From Cyanidiococcus yangmingshanensis (lineage: Eukaryota > Rhodophyta > Bangiophyceae > Cyanidiales > Cyanidiaceae), in contig VWRR01000012.1 in the NCBI GenBank assembly GCA_013995675.1, forward strand, positions 434,001 through 498,000: a stretch of 64,000 nucleotides of DNA. Reading direction: 5' to 3'. This document shows, in pieces, positions 42,148-52,173 of this stretch. Both the position numbers and the translations under genes were made by a program. Position 1 is the first letter of the stretch. Every line of letters starts with the position of its first letter. The notes under the pieces are model-generated. The model saw nothing but the letters and a program-made list of their open reading frames with translations. It searched no databases and was not told the origin of the DNA.

Positions 42148-44700
42148 TCAGTATCGGAGCTCTGGACTGCCACGCATGATCTCCCGAATGAGGGAGTCAT
42201 CACCGCACACCGAACGGAATAAAGATAAGCTGAATCGCCGATCACGGTCGGAACACAGCCACTGGGCCATGACATCGATCGCGCGCACCGCCAGGCAGGT
42301 CTCCACGAAAGCGTCGATGAGATCGTCCAGACTCAGGCCCAGCAGGTTAAAGTCCTTCTTGTCCATGAGCATGAGCCGTTCCGACTCTGACGTAAAGAGG
42401 CCCTCACCAACCTTGACAGAGAGATTGGTGCCAAGCTGTTCCCAGCTGTTGTTGGCAGGCTCCTTGGCCAGTGGGGCGCGTGCACGCCGGGCGTAGAGTC
42501 CCACCGGCACAAAGCCATCGGGACCACCGCAGATCATCATTCGTAGGTCGCTGACGTAAATGTGACCGCGCTTATCCGGCATCGTTCCGACGTGGTAGAG
42601 GCGACTGTAAGACTCCATGGAGGCGGTCGCAGAGGAGCCAGCGCCTGCAGAGGACCATTCATGATTCGAGATGAGTGCCTGCACAATATACTTGTCGTAT
42701 CGATTTGGTCTCTTGGATTCAGCCTCGTAAAATCGATCAAACTCCTCCTGGGAGGTGATCGTGAAAACACCCTGACCCGCATTCGAGTACGGGACCTTGA
42801 TCGCCGCAAAGCCACCGAGTCGATCCACCCACCGAGCCAGCATGTCCAGCGGAACATCTCGAATCGTCAACGGCGTCCGAATCTCGAGACCGCACGCCAT
42901 CAGCTCCACATTGGCATTGTCGTATGCCTTTGCCGCAACCAATTTATTGCGGCCTCCGGCGAGGCACGAAACGACCGAGTTGGTGATGACTGTACGAGTC
43001 TGCACCGGGATGCGGTTCCATGGTCGCTGAGTGACGTAGCGAAGAGCCGCCCGAATAGGAATAATTTCGGTTTGCCCGTCCTCGTAGGCAAGCTGGGCTT
43101 TGGCCGCTGCCTGGCCCGGCGCTGATTTGCCGACCGTCAAGGATACGGCATCAGGCGATGGCGCCGTGTCCATCTCGGCCTGTTTCGTCATCGCTGAGGA
43201 TGTCGGAGACGGCGGCGCAACCAGCGTTACCTGGTCTCGATTCAGAGGACTTGTTCCACCATTCATCAACGTGCTTTCTGAGTGCTGCTCCTTCAGTCGC
43301 CGAACATAGAGAACCCCGTCCCGAAAGAACGCGTAACTGCGGCCATTCGATGCGCCAGCGACCGGCTGGGCTTTGGGGCTGGTACCTGTCGCGTTGCCAG
43401 CCTTGGGCGCCTCCGCACTAAGATCTAGTGATGTTGCGCGCCGCTCACTTGATTCATTCTCCACACGCTCAACGGTGCTATCGTCTAGCATCGGCACCAG
43501 ATATACCTCCTCGTTGGTGATCTCTGCCAAACAAGCTGCATACCCGCTCGCTTCCATAGGGTTCTTATCAAAAAGCACGGCCAGTTTTCCCTCGGGAACC
43601 AATTGTTCTGATGGGGACTCGAGATGCGACAACAGCGCTCGTTGTAGCAGCGTCCTGTAGCCGCCGTATTCGTCCTGATCATCAAACAGCGGTGTCGACT
43701 TCTGACCGCTCGGACAGCTGTTGGTCTCAATAACCACCATACATTTCCGCTGCGAGCGCGAATCAACCACGTGCATAAGATCACATCCTGCCCAACGCAG
43801 GAAGCGCGGCCGATAGGAGAGAAGCCGACGCAGTTCCACGGGGTCTACGCGCGGATTCAGATGCGTGTAGCGTGACACAATGCGCTCTCGTGACAACCCC
43901 ATGAAGAAGCGCACGGATGGATGAATCTGAGCGTTCAGGCAGCGAGGATAAAAGTGTCGTTCCGGCTCAAAGTCTCCTGGTCGCACCGTGCGAAAGCGAA
44001 AAGCAATACGGGAGGCTGCTGCTGAGGCCGCTTTCGCCGCCGCAGCCGCCACTTGCTCCTCGTCGTCAGCCTCGGCGAGAGGCGCCTGCGTCGCGTCAGT
44101 TCCAGACTCGCCAATAGCTCCGTTCACGGACACATGATTGGTTCTCTCCGGAGCGTCAGCGTCACTGGCTGCCTCAGAGCCTGTTGCAGGCGCCGGCAAC
44201 GTCGGCTCCGTCACAGGGCAATCCAGAGACGTCTCTGGTTTCGGATCAGGCACACCGGCACGCAGCACCTCTGTGCTCGTTCCGTACCCAGCCATGCGAT
44301 GCAAGTCGAGTACGACGGTCTCAACAACCTTGGTATCACACCCAAAACACCACGCACAAACCCCGTTTCCGTCCCTAGGATCCGTAACAGTTTCGCGGAG
44401 CGCCACCGAGACAAGCACGATGGACGCGCGCGCCGTACACGCATCATCGTATCTCTGGGCGCACATGCGTGCGAGACGCCGCCCGAGGCGTGTCGTTACG
44501 GCTGCGACCCCCGCGGTCGCCCATGGCTGCACCGATCGGGGGCGCCGCGTGTCCCCTGCTGTCGTTGCCGCTGCCCGATGCGGGAGATTGGCGGCAGCGG
44601 CCAGTGCATGCATTGGCGCGGTTCCCTTCCGGTGTCCCGCATTCGCGGGTGCGCGTCCTCCATGGGATGTAGCGTCACGCGGCGCGTACAGTTCGTTCAT
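42148..44700 (-). CDS. Large orphan protein, probable ATP-grasp fold
   Basis: 850 residues from ATG 44700; the ATG of MAGYGTSTE, about 135 residues in, is an alternative start since the leader is poorly structured. Conserved-looking blocks are RFLRWAGCDLMHVVD, VVIETNSCPSGQKSTPLFD, GKLAVLFDKNPMEASGYAAC, FAAIKVPYSNAGQGVFTIT and HIYVSDLRMMICGGPDGFVP. The order (a Lys-containing strand, then a Gly-rich AGQGV loop, then an acidic/Arg strand ahead of a second core) fits ATP-grasp enzymes such as peptide-like ligases, but I cannot name substrate or subfamily. Two disordered inserts separate the blocks. The frame is intact. It could also be a diverged kinase-like enzyme. Confidence 0.6.
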   Translation of the reverse strand: MNELYAPRDATSHGGRAPANAGHRKGTAPMHALAAAANLPHRAAATTAGDTRRPRSVQPWATAGVAAVTTRLGRRLARMCAQRYDDACTARASIVLVSVALRETVTDPRDGNGVCAWCFGCDTKVVETVVLDLHRMAGYGTSTEVLRAGVPDPKPETSLDCPVTEPTLPAPATGSEAASDADAPERTNHVSVNGAIGESGTDATQAPLAEADDEEQVAAAAAKAASAAASRIAFRFRTVRPGDFEPERHFYPRCLNAQIHPSVRFFMGLSRERIVSRYTHLNPRVDPVELRRLLSYRPRFLRWAGCDLMHVVDSRSQRKCMVVIETNSCPSGQKSTPLFDDQDEYGGYRTLLQRALLSHLESPSEQLVPEGKLAVLFDKNPMEASGYAACLAEITNEEVYLVPMLDDSTVERVENESSERRATSLDLSAEAPKAGNATGTSPKAQPVAGASNGRSYAFFRDGVLYVRRLKEQHSESTLMNGGTSPLNRDQVTLVAPPSPTSSAMTKQAEMDTAPSPDAVSLTVGKSAPGQAAAKAQLAYEDGQTEIIPIRAALRYVTQRPWNRIPVQTRTVITNSVVSCLAGGRNKLVAAKAYDNANVELMACGLEIRTPLTIRDVPLDMLARWVDRLGGFAAIKVPYSNAGQGVFTITSQEEFDRFYEAESKRPNRYDKYIVQALISNHEWSSAGAGSSATASMESYSRLYHVGTMPDKRGHIYVSDLRMMICGGPDGFVPVGLYARRARAPLAKEPANNSWEQLGTNLSVKVGEGLFTSESERLMLMDKKDFNLLGLSLDDLIDAFVETCLAVRAIDVMAQWLCSDRDRRFSLSLFRSVCGDDSLIREIMRGSPELRY

Positions 44701-45525
44701 GCGCTGGACTGCCTCTGGAGTGATCTCGCCTTTTCAGCGACATGTCGATGATGTTGCGTATTGATCGCTATCGGTGTTGTCGACATTCCTGTGACTGGAT
44801 GAATGGTTTTTTTGATGATTGCGTATCGAGAGAAAGCGGCTTGCATGCTTTAGCAAGTCGTTTCGTCGAGAGGAGCGCGCTCGCCGGCTTTGTACAGCGA
44901 CGATGGCGCTGGGGGCCGTTGCTGGCCAGGCAGTAGTTTTCGGGGGCGGCGGCTACAGTGGTGGTGGCCCGCTCGTGGTCGCAAAGCGCTTTGTCAGCAT
45001 GTGCGTTTCGCCGCTGATGCTGCGAGGTCTTCCTCGAATGCTAGTGGGTCTATGGGCTGGACCTGACGACAAGCTGGGTGTCGGAGAGCGCTTGTTGCGG
45101 AGGATCAGGACACGTTGCTACCGTTGGACTTTTTTTCGATCCGTTCATTGCATTTTGGGGTGCATCTATTGGATGGCGTGTCATATGAGGCAACAAAGCG
45201 AGGGCGTTTCACGTTCTGCGTCTCGTGGATGCTTGTGCGTGATGTGTGTCATCGATGGTTACGCTTTTCGAGTCTTTTTCGGGAGTCAAGGACGCTGATG
45301 GTGCCTGGCACATATCGTTGGGACAGGCAAGTTGCTGGCCAGAAGCATCCACCAAGCAGGGTGATTTCGTAACCTTTTCTCGCCACCGTCTTGCCCGCGT
45401 TCCGCCCTGAGGTTGGATTCGTATCGAGTAGTTCTGCGAATCCGTCGCCCCGAGAGCACGCTCCCGACGACGAGTTCCATGCGGCATCAGCGCGACGCTG
45501 GGGAACGAAACGCACGGCGAATGTT
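44701..45525. other. Intergenic, about 825 bp, weak coding hints
   Basis: A plus-strand frame with an ATG at about 44903 encodes a glycine-rich, transit-like segment and stays open to 45298. Other frames around 45110-45190 also look hydrophobic and protein-like. I could not combine these into a recognisable protein and leave the stretch uncalled. Confidence 0.35.
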
Positions 45526-48216
45526 TTAGAAAAACAATAGCTTTCTGCGACCTGGCGGGGATGTGACACTCGACTCGGCGACTGGCGCATCGGGCGATGA
45601 AGTTGGCACACTTTCGGACTGCCGTGGTGCCCCCGAACGGATACCTGGAGGCGGGGAGCTCGTTGGAGGCAACGCCGATGCCCTGAATGTCGCGAGTCGC
45701 GAAGGCGCAAACGGTGTTAGCGTCGATTGCGGGGAGAGCGACGGCAGCGCCCATGCAGGCAAGAGGTTTCGTGGACTGGATGCCGGGCTCGCCCGTACAC
45801 CGAGGCCTCCCGCTTGGTTTCGGAGTCTCGGCAGCCGAAGCGGTGACGCGATGATCTTCTCGACGATGCGCGGTCCGGGTCCCGGTGATGAGACCGGCGA
45901 CGCCTGACGTGAGCAGAGGCCGTCATCGGCTGCACCCGATTCGGATCTGGCACACGTCTCCGGGGTAGTGGTCATTGAGGTCGTCGGCGCCGCGGCGTCG
46001 CTTCCCGAACTCCCCAGGAGAAAGCGTTTCATATGCGGGATAAAGATAATGTTGTAGAAAGCGATAATGTCACCGCGCCCGCCATCGTCCAACGCAAGGT
46101 CACGATAAACTGCCTGCAACGAGTCGCCGGGCCGGAGACATTCCGAGTCGGCTACGACCGACCGGTACGCCCGAATGATATCCGCAAATTTGAGTTGGAC
46201 CTCGTTCTGGATCTTGCCTGCTCCGTACACACAACAGAGCACAATCGTATCCAGATGACGGCCGACAAAGAGCTCCCACTGTTCCGCGAGGGCATGCTTG
46301 AAAATCGACCACACCCGATTTTCAAACGTCTCATCGGAGATACCGAGCCTGGCGCACACGCTCAGAATACGGTAATCTGCTTGCATGAGGAGCTTATCGA
46401 AAAACAAATCCAGTGCTGCAGTCGGGATAGGGCTCATGTCGCCGGTGCGTAATGCCCGAACGAGCGGCGACTCCGATTGCCAGGCCAGCACACAGAGCAC
46501 GTACTCCTGGCAGGCAGCGAGGCGCCGTTTTGCCTGAGGCGGGAGGTTCTCCACGTTCAAAACGTAGGCGCCAATGATTTTGATGAAATCAAAGGCTGAG
46601 AGATCAAAAGCCTCAAGAAGGTGATCAAAATGAATCTCATCCCGAATGCCGTACGAAGCACAGACTGTTTCGATGGCACATAGAAGAAGCGCCTTGTGGA
46701 AAGGTTCGACGGACAGAAGCTTGGTGACAAACGCCAACGAGCCATTCATTCGCCGCACCTCGGCATTCAGAATGCTCTCCAGTGCGTGCCAGTACACCGC
46801 CAAGGCTTCGCTCATCCGCTGCTGGGCGGTCTCCTGGTGGAAGCGGCCACCAAAGCTCACGCGCAGATAGCTCTCAGCCGCCGGGGCAAAGCCCAACGGA
46901 TCCACGCCCTGGGCTCCGTAGCTACTCCGAATGCTCTCGCAAGCGTGTGCAGCGATGGTGGTCATTGCGCGCACCCAGCGAACGGAAGCGATACCGCCAC
47001 GAACCGGCGTGCGACGAGGGGATGGCGGTGGCATCCGACCAGGACTTTGAGCCGCGTGTGCCGTTCGTCGTGGCGTCTGTAGGACTGCAACTGCCTTCGC
47101 TCCAGGATCCGTTTCAGCAGTACGAGCGAGATGCTGTAGTGCTGCGGCCGCCGCAAGCTCATCGAAAACGTTCCCGTTTGGCGACAGGCGCTCGGCCTCG
47201 ACGGTGCTCTGAGAACGAGGGGCGCCGGCGTTATCTCCCGACGAGGTATCACGATCCTCTGTTGTTGCTGGCGCCGCGATTCTTGCGTCCGAGGCACCGA
47301 TGTCGCTTTCATGACGACCTCGATGGATGCATATCGGAACGTCACCACTCGTCTCCTGCATCGATTCCTCGAGCGATGTTGTGCGCTGTCGCTTGGCGCG
47401 CAACGCGTCTAGCGACTGGTTCATGATGAGGGAAAACCGGGGAATGCGATGTTCGGGCCGAGCGCTTGGCGGCAGCGCCTGCACTGAATCCTGCACCGCA
47501 GCCTGATGCGCCTCGGACAACATCTGCCCTAGCACTTGCGCCTGCAGAAAGATGCATCCGTCGAGGCCGAGGCGACCCACGAAAACCTCCTCGTACTGAG
47601 CTCGCATTGCCGCAGGATCATCCCAGGGAATCGCCAGCTCCTCTAAACAATGTCGATATCGCTCGACCTCTTCCTCGACAATGTCAGTGGTTTTGTTTGT
47701 CGGGAGACTCAGCTGCCGTGTCACCGCAACCATGAGATGATAGGCACTGATCAGGTCGGGCAGCTCGCCGAGTGGCCCACTCCGCGACGAAAGCAGCGCC
47801 AGTGCCGTTAAAAACCCAATCCAAGCACGCTCCTGTTCCTTTCCATTTCCTTGGCACATCTCCACAAACTTGCGGTGCACGTTCGCCACGACCACAAGGT
47901 GCTGCTCCAGACGCTGCGCACGCGGGGACACCAGCTTGGCACGCTCAAAAAAGTCCGTGATATGACTGCCCTTTCCCTTCGAGTTCGGCTGCAGTCCCAA
48001 GCTCGTATGCTTTAGAAGCGCGCTCAATATGCGACCTGAAGCCTCGGGGCTCTCAGTCGCTGCCAAAAGTGCACACGCTGCCCAACTGGCCTCGTTCTCC
48101 GGAAAACGAACGCGGTCTGTGAGCCGCAATGCTCGCACAACAAGCGCGTCTTCTAGACCAGCCTGGTCAGCAAGACGTCGCACCCACTGCTCTACGCCAT
48201 GGATAGAGCTCTCCAT
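45526..48216 (-). CDS. RBR: Retinoblastoma-related protein (RBR)
   Basis: 896 residues from ATG 48216. An N-terminal helical cyclin-like domain (about residues 1-250) is followed by pocket A (from about 405: VRWVRAMTTIAAHACESI) and pocket B (from about 600: ALDLFFDKLLMQADYRILSV; FKHALAEQWELFVGRHLDTI; IVLCCVYGAGKIQNEVQLKF; DIIAFYNIIFIPHMKRFL). Pocket B forms the LxCxE cleft and the A/B interface binds E2F. CDK-type Ser/Thr-Pro sites are dense in the spacer before pocket A (QTPRRTAHAAQSPGRMPPPSP) and in the C-terminal 170 residues, as expected of a phosphorylation-controlled repressor. The very end, RRKLLFF, resembles the basic-hydrophobic end of other RB proteins. It represses E2F/DP targets before S phase. 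The frame is intact. Confidence 0.95.
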   Translation of the reverse strand: MESSIHGVEQWVRRLADQAGLEDALVVRALRLTDRVRFPENEASWAACALLAATESPEASGRILSALLKHTSLGLQPNSKGKGSHITDFFERAKLVSPRAQRLEQHLVVVANVHRKFVEMCQGNGKEQERAWIGFLTALALLSSRSGPLGELPDLISAYHLMVAVTRQLSLPTNKTTDIVEEEVERYRHCLEELAIPWDDPAAMRAQYEEVFVGRLGLDGCIFLQAQVLGQMLSEAHQAAVQDSVQALPPSARPEHRIPRFSLIMNQSLDALRAKRQRTTSLEESMQETSGDVPICIHRGRHESDIGASDARIAAPATTEDRDTSSGDNAGAPRSQSTVEAERLSPNGNVFDELAAAAALQHLARTAETDPGAKAVAVLQTPRRTAHAAQSPGRMPPPSPRRTPVRGGIASVRWVRAMTTIAAHACESIRSSYGAQGVDPLGFAPAAESYLRVSFGGRFHQETAQQRMSEALAVYWHALESILNAEVRRMNGSLAFVTKLLSVEPFHKALLLCAIETVCASYGIRDEIHFDHLLEAFDLSAFDFIKIIGAYVLNVENLPPQAKRRLAACQEYVLCVLAWQSESPLVRALRTGDMSPIPTAALDLFFDKLLMQADYRILSVCARLGISDETFENRVWSIFKHALAEQWELFVGRHLDTIVLCCVYGAGKIQNEVQLKFADIIRAYRSVVADSECLRPGDSLQAVYRDLALDDGGRGDIIAFYNIIFIPHMKRFLLGSSGSDAAAPTTSMTTTPETCARSESGAADDGLCSRQASPVSSPGPGPRIVEKIIASPLRLPRLRNQAGGLGVRASPASSPRNLLPAWALPSLSPQSTLTPFAPSRLATFRASALPPTSSPPPGIRSGAPRQSESVPTSSPDAPVAESSVTSPPGRRKLLFF

Positions 48217-48239
48217 CCAGAACCAAAGTGATTACACGA

Positions 48240-48256
48240 AAACACACACACACACA
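48240..48256. repeat. Short (AC)n microsatellite
   Basis: About eight CA dinucleotides, 24-40 bp upstream of the RBR ATG, in the 294-bp divergent promoter shared with the thioredoxin-like gene. Confidence 0.85.
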
Positions 48257-48510
48257 GGGGTTTGTGAACCAAGACGCGTTTAGGTACGTGCGTCCATACA
48301 GATGCCACCTCGCGCAACGACTGCAATGAACGGTCCGAGACGGGTCGCCCGCGCGGGCGATCGCGTCCGTTTTTATCGCCGCTTTCCCGCCTTTTGGGTG
48401 AATAGGTATCAAACGGACATGTTTGGGTGCGGAGGCGACGCCTGCGCGGAGATCGGTGCCGCTCGTAGCGACGTTGGATACCAGTCGGTTGCTCGGAACA
48501 AAAGTTCTTC

Positions 48511-49062
48511 ATGGCGAGCACAGCATTTCTGTGCAGTAGCGGTACACTGACGCTATGGCGATACAGAGACCAGGTACGATATAACTTGTTGCGCTCTTGG
48601 CGGCGGCGTCGGCATGCTTCTGTTTGTTGGGCAAGTGTTGAGCGCGATCCTGAGGCTGTCGACGCTGCCGTTCGGCTCGTGCCTGACTATGAGCACTTTG
48701 TGGAGTGGGTTCGTGGCGACACGGCTGCCGGAAGAGCTTCTCTGGTCATGTTTAAAGCGAGCTGGTGTCATGCGTGTGCGAAGGTTTATCCGCACTTTGT
48801 GGAGCTGGCGCGCGAGTACGGCACCGCGGGCTGCATCCGATGTTATGCTGTTCAATTCGATGAGAACAAGAAACTATGTCGATCATTGGGGGTGAATTCG
48901 CTGCCTTATTTTCAGGTTTATGGTGGTCCTCAAGCCGGCATATGTCTGGAGGAGAGAGGCATCGGGCCGAAACGGCTTCAAGAACTGGACGAGCTTTTCG
49001 CGCGATATCGATTCGGCTGGAAGGGTGTCACGGACGCCGACGAGCATGGCAGTACCAGCTAG
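48511..49062 (+). CDS. Thioredoxin-like protein with WCHAC active site, plastid
   Basis: 183 residues from ATG 48511. The N-terminus has Phe at position 5 followed by a Ser/Thr/Arg-rich stretch, typical of rhodophyte plastid transit peptides. The thioredoxin fold shows FKASWCHACAKVYPHFVELA (active-site CxxC as Cys-His-Ala-Cys), RCYAVQFDENKKLCRSLGV and the cis-proline segment SLPYFQVYG. The WCxxC and sequence are closest in style to the atypical (ACHT-like) plastid thioredoxins; I am not sure of the subfamily. It shares the divergent promoter with RBR. The frame is intact. Confidence 0.85.
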   Translation: MASTAFLCSSGTLTLWRYRDQVRYNLLRSWRRRRHASVCWASVERDPEAVDAAVRLVPDYEHFVEWVRGDTAAGRASLVMFKASWCHACAKVYPHFVELAREYGTAGCIRCYAVQFDENKKLCRSLGVNSLPYFQVYGGPQAGICLEERGIGPKRLQELDELFARYRFGWKGVTDADEHGSTS

Positions 49063-50175
49063 GTCAGCGCAGTGGCGTCCCTGTGGAATGGATCTGGACG
49101 CTAGGATGTGGATAGTGCGCGTCGAAACGGTGGGGGATGCTTGTGATGCCTCGACTGGTCGATCAAGGCGCTCTGCAGGTTGTGGACGACGACGCCAAAA
49201 CGCCCAGATGATATTCGTGTGGCGAGCTCCGTGCGTAGGGCCCTGGAGAAGTTGTCTGTGGATTCCATGCAGACCATCCCATGTGCTGAACTCCTTCCAG
49301 CGCGGCCCGTTTTAACGGACGCTCGGTGGTTGGCGTTACTGCATGGAGCTTGTTGTCTGCTCAAGACCTTATCTGAGCGAGTGCTCTGGATTTTCCTTGA
49401 CGCTCGTGTGCCCATAACAGATCTTACTCTCAAATACAATAGGGTGCTTTGCGAGAGCCAAGCGTATTCAGTGGTGAGCATGAGAAAGCGCCGACCAGAA
49501 CGAGCCCATGGCCTCTAGCCCGGTCCCTCGGCTCGTTTCCTGGAGCCAGAGGGCGTTCTCAGCACCCTGGTCGCAAGCGCGAAATGACACGTTCAACAAG
49601 CGCTTTGATGTCTTCGTTTTTTTTTCGTAAAAGCAAGTCGGCATTCATTTTGGCTCGACGAGAGCCGTTCCTTTTCATCGCAGCAACCCTGGTTCGGTCG
49701 AGTACCTAGCTTCGTATGATCAGTGTCCTGCGCGGGTCTAGGTGGATGGGGTCGGCGTCGGTGAGACGCCAGGTGCACTTTCGCGACGTGTCCACCAGCC
49801 GGTCGCGCTGTGCTGTCAGGTTTTCGTAGACAACGTTGAGAGCAACGACGACGTTCAGCTCACAGACGTCACTAGAGGTCACTCGGAGTGTATCAAGGTT
49901 GTTTTCTGTGCAACTGCAGGACTCGTGGCGACCCACTCACCTGCGGAATGAACTTGTGCTGATATCTCTAGTTCGGATATCGGGCTTACTGAGCTTGTTT
50001 CGGGCGTTTCAGATAAGAGGGTGCGCTTGACGACATCCAGCACGCGTATTTCGATCTTGTGGGACAGGACTGGAGCTTTACCCGCCTCGCCGAACAAGTT
50101 GGCGCTTGCACGGCCCCTGTACACCGCGAACACGGTTGTCAAAACGAGGTCAACGCTGGCAACGAGGAAAGGTAC
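49063..50175. other. Intergenic, about 1.1 kb around a doubtful small gene
   Basis: Apart from the weak call at 49134-49518 nothing is supported. A T-rich run lies at 49616-49628. Confidence 0.4.
49134..49518 (+). CDS. Possible small protein, frame displaced +1
   Basis: A short frame from an ATG at about 49134 (MLVMPRLVDQGALQVVDDDA) stops at a TGA at about 49206. The +1 frame continues smoothly as DDIRVASSVRRALEKLS to 49518, with well-spaced leucines and acidic/basic alternation. The combination of about 128 residues looks like a soluble helical protein, but I recognise no family. It is listed because it repeats the +1 pattern of its neighbours; treat it as tentative. Confidence 0.3.
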
Positions 50176-51519
50176 ATGTTCGTCACTGGTGGGCCGGTTC
50201 ACAACAACCGCTCCAATAGACCAACCCAGCACCATCGGGCTCCGGTAGAGCGAGACCAGCGGCTGCGCAAAGAGTTCAACGACACTTCTGGCTCGTCCCT
50301 GGTCGCTGGACGACACAGACCTCGGCGCGCAAGGTTGCACGGTCGAGCTATCCTGGCGGAAATGCAGGAGAACAACAGCGATCACATCTGCTTTTTGGTT
50401 CATGGACTACAAGGAGCACCAGGCGACCTCTTCTATCTCGCGAACGTTCTCCAGAGACAGCGCGTCCTAGTACATATGGTCGAATGCAACTGGGGACGCA
50501 CGACGGATGGAATCGTTGCCGGAGGTGAGCGAGTTGCTGCGGAGATAAAGCAAGTTGTTGCCGAGACAAAGTCACCGCTTCGTTTTATTTCTCTTGTCGG
50601 TTTCTCGCTTGGCGGGCTGTATGTGCGCAGCGCGCTCGGGACGCTCGTAGATAATTCCGAGGCGCCGACACAAGTCGCTGGCCTTGAGCCGCATGCAGTT
50701 GTGTTCATCGCAACTCCTCACCTCGGCGTTCGTGGTTTTAGATGGTGGCATCTCTGGCCCCGATGGACACACGGGCTGGCTGGTCTTTTTGCAGGACTTA
50801 CTGGGAGAGAGTTGTTTCTGATAGACGCGAGCCATGAGCCGCTTCTGCTCCGTATGGCACGGGACAGAGCGGCGCTAAGGGCGCTGGATTTGTTTCGGAT
50901 TCGCTTGCTGGTGGGGAATCTCTGCTACGACCTCATGGTGAGTGCGGGCACCTCCCTGATCATACCTCACGAGCGTCGCTATCGAGTTTCACCGGCATCG
51001 TTGGGGGGATACTGCGTCCTGGAGAGCCCCCATGTGCGCGCCTGGACGATCCCTGACCCGAGTGTTTGCCTGTCAGCTGCGAAGCAAGACACGGCAGCGG
51101 ATGCGCCAACCCACGGTGGAGTGTTCCTGGTGCTCTATCTCTGGACGCGCCTGTTCATGTTTCTGGTGGCTTTTGTCGAGCACCAGAAACAATGGGCGTA
51201 CGGTCGTCTGAAGCGATTGCGTTCAGTGAGAGCTCGCAAGCAACGAGATCGTGATGACGCTGTGTCGCTCGAACTTCAGATGGCGATGGCTCTAGACGCG
51301 CTTACCTGGAGAAGGTATGCCGTCGCCTTTGATTCACCTTGGATACCTGCCCATAATCGCCTCGTTGCGTGGAGTCGTCACCGCCTCGGTGCCTGGCTCT
51401 GGCGACATGGTCGGCCAGTCGTAGAACAGATCGTTGCGTTTATGGATTTATCACCATGCGTTCCGTCCATTGCGCCCCAGGTAGAATTGCGCTCGCCATC
51501 GGATGAATTGAGCAAATGA
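50176..51519 (+). CDS. DUF676-family lipase/serine esterase (alpha/beta hydrolase)
   Basis: 447 residues from ATG 50176; ATG 50362 is an alternative that starts directly before the fold. The hydrolase core begins HICFLVHGLQGAPGDLFYLA (oxyanion strand and His-Gly), has the nucleophile elbow ISLVGFSLGGLYVRSALG (GFSLG, catalytic Ser) and FIATPHLGVRG, typical of DUF676 proteins (yeast Rog1, FAM135). These hydrolyse glycerolipids or monoacylglycerols. A late histidine (LESPHVRAWTIP) could complete the triad. A C-terminal hydrophobic segment near LWTRLFMFLVAFVEHQ suggests membrane association. The frame is intact. Confidence 0.85.
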   Translation: MFVTGGPVHNNRSNRPTQHHRAPVERDQRLRKEFNDTSGSSLVAGRHRPRRARLHGRAILAEMQENNSDHICFLVHGLQGAPGDLFYLANVLQRQRVLVHMVECNWGRTTDGIVAGGERVAAEIKQVVAETKSPLRFISLVGFSLGGLYVRSALGTLVDNSEAPTQVAGLEPHAVVFIATPHLGVRGFRWWHLWPRWTHGLAGLFAGLTGRELFLIDASHEPLLLRMARDRAALRALDLFRIRLLVGNLCYDLMVSAGTSLIIPHERRYRVSPASLGGYCVLESPHVRAWTIPDPSVCLSAAKQDTAADAPTHGGVFLVLYLWTRLFMFLVAFVEHQKQWAYGRLKRLRSVRARKQRDRDDAVSLELQMAMALDALTWRRYAVAFDSPWIPAHNRLVAWSRHRLGAWLWRHGRPVVEQIVAFMDLSPCVPSIAPQVELRSPSDELSK

Positions 51520-51896
51520 GTGTGTCCGGGCCAGTACGGATCGCAACAGGATCAGGTCGGAGCAGTTGCCCGGTGTCGTCTCGGGGTGCACGATATGGTT
51601 CAGCGTGTTGGTCGCGACGCCCAACCAGCTTTGGGCTGTCGTGTACGCGAAATGTTTGTCGGCGTCATGCGCTCTTCCAGAAGCCAGCACAGAGCCCATT
51701 GTTGATGAGGCATGCACCACAACGCGCGCCATCATTCCGTCTTCGAGTAGTGCTGCGTCGACGTTCATATCTCAAGCGCTCACGCGATCGGTGATATGTG
51801 CATGAAAAGTATGTGGTGCGTCTGCCATTGGTGCCTTGAGTACGCGTCTCGGCCTTGCATTAAGCGGTAACACCGCCCGATTATCCCACAGCGATC
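51520..51896. other. Intergenic, 377 bp
   Basis: Frames on both strands look moderately protein-like (51566-51805 plus, 51451-51768 minus) and exclude one another. Neither is recognised. Confidence 0.35.
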
Positions 51897-52173
51897 ATGT
51901 CGGAGACCGTTGCGGTGCAGCGAGAATACGGATATACAAAACTGTACACAGGCGCCGGTTCGGTAAATTTCTGTGCAGAGTTGCTGCTGCGCACCCGCAG
52001 CGTCCTGGCCTTTCACGCAGGTGTTGCTCATTGGGCATTCGTCCGCCTGGGCGTATTTTACCTTGACAGCGCATGCCTTCAGGTCATTTCACGCAAACGC
52101 AGTCACGGTGTTGGATGATCTGCTCCTAGGAGCACACCTTGCCGGAACGAATACCGCTAATCCAGTACCTTAA
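51897..52173 (+). CDS. Possible small protein, frame displaced +1
   Basis: ATG 51897 opens a frame (MSETVAVQREYGYTKLYTGA) with a hydrophobic stretch (VAHWAFVRLGVFYLD) and a stop at 52116-52118. From about 52065 the +1 frame reads as a cleaner protein, HAFRSFHANAVTVLDDLLLG then AHLAGTNTANPVP, and ends at 52171-52173, overlapping the stop of GAPN on the other strand. The product would be about 91 residues. Family unknown, confidence low. Confidence 0.33.
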
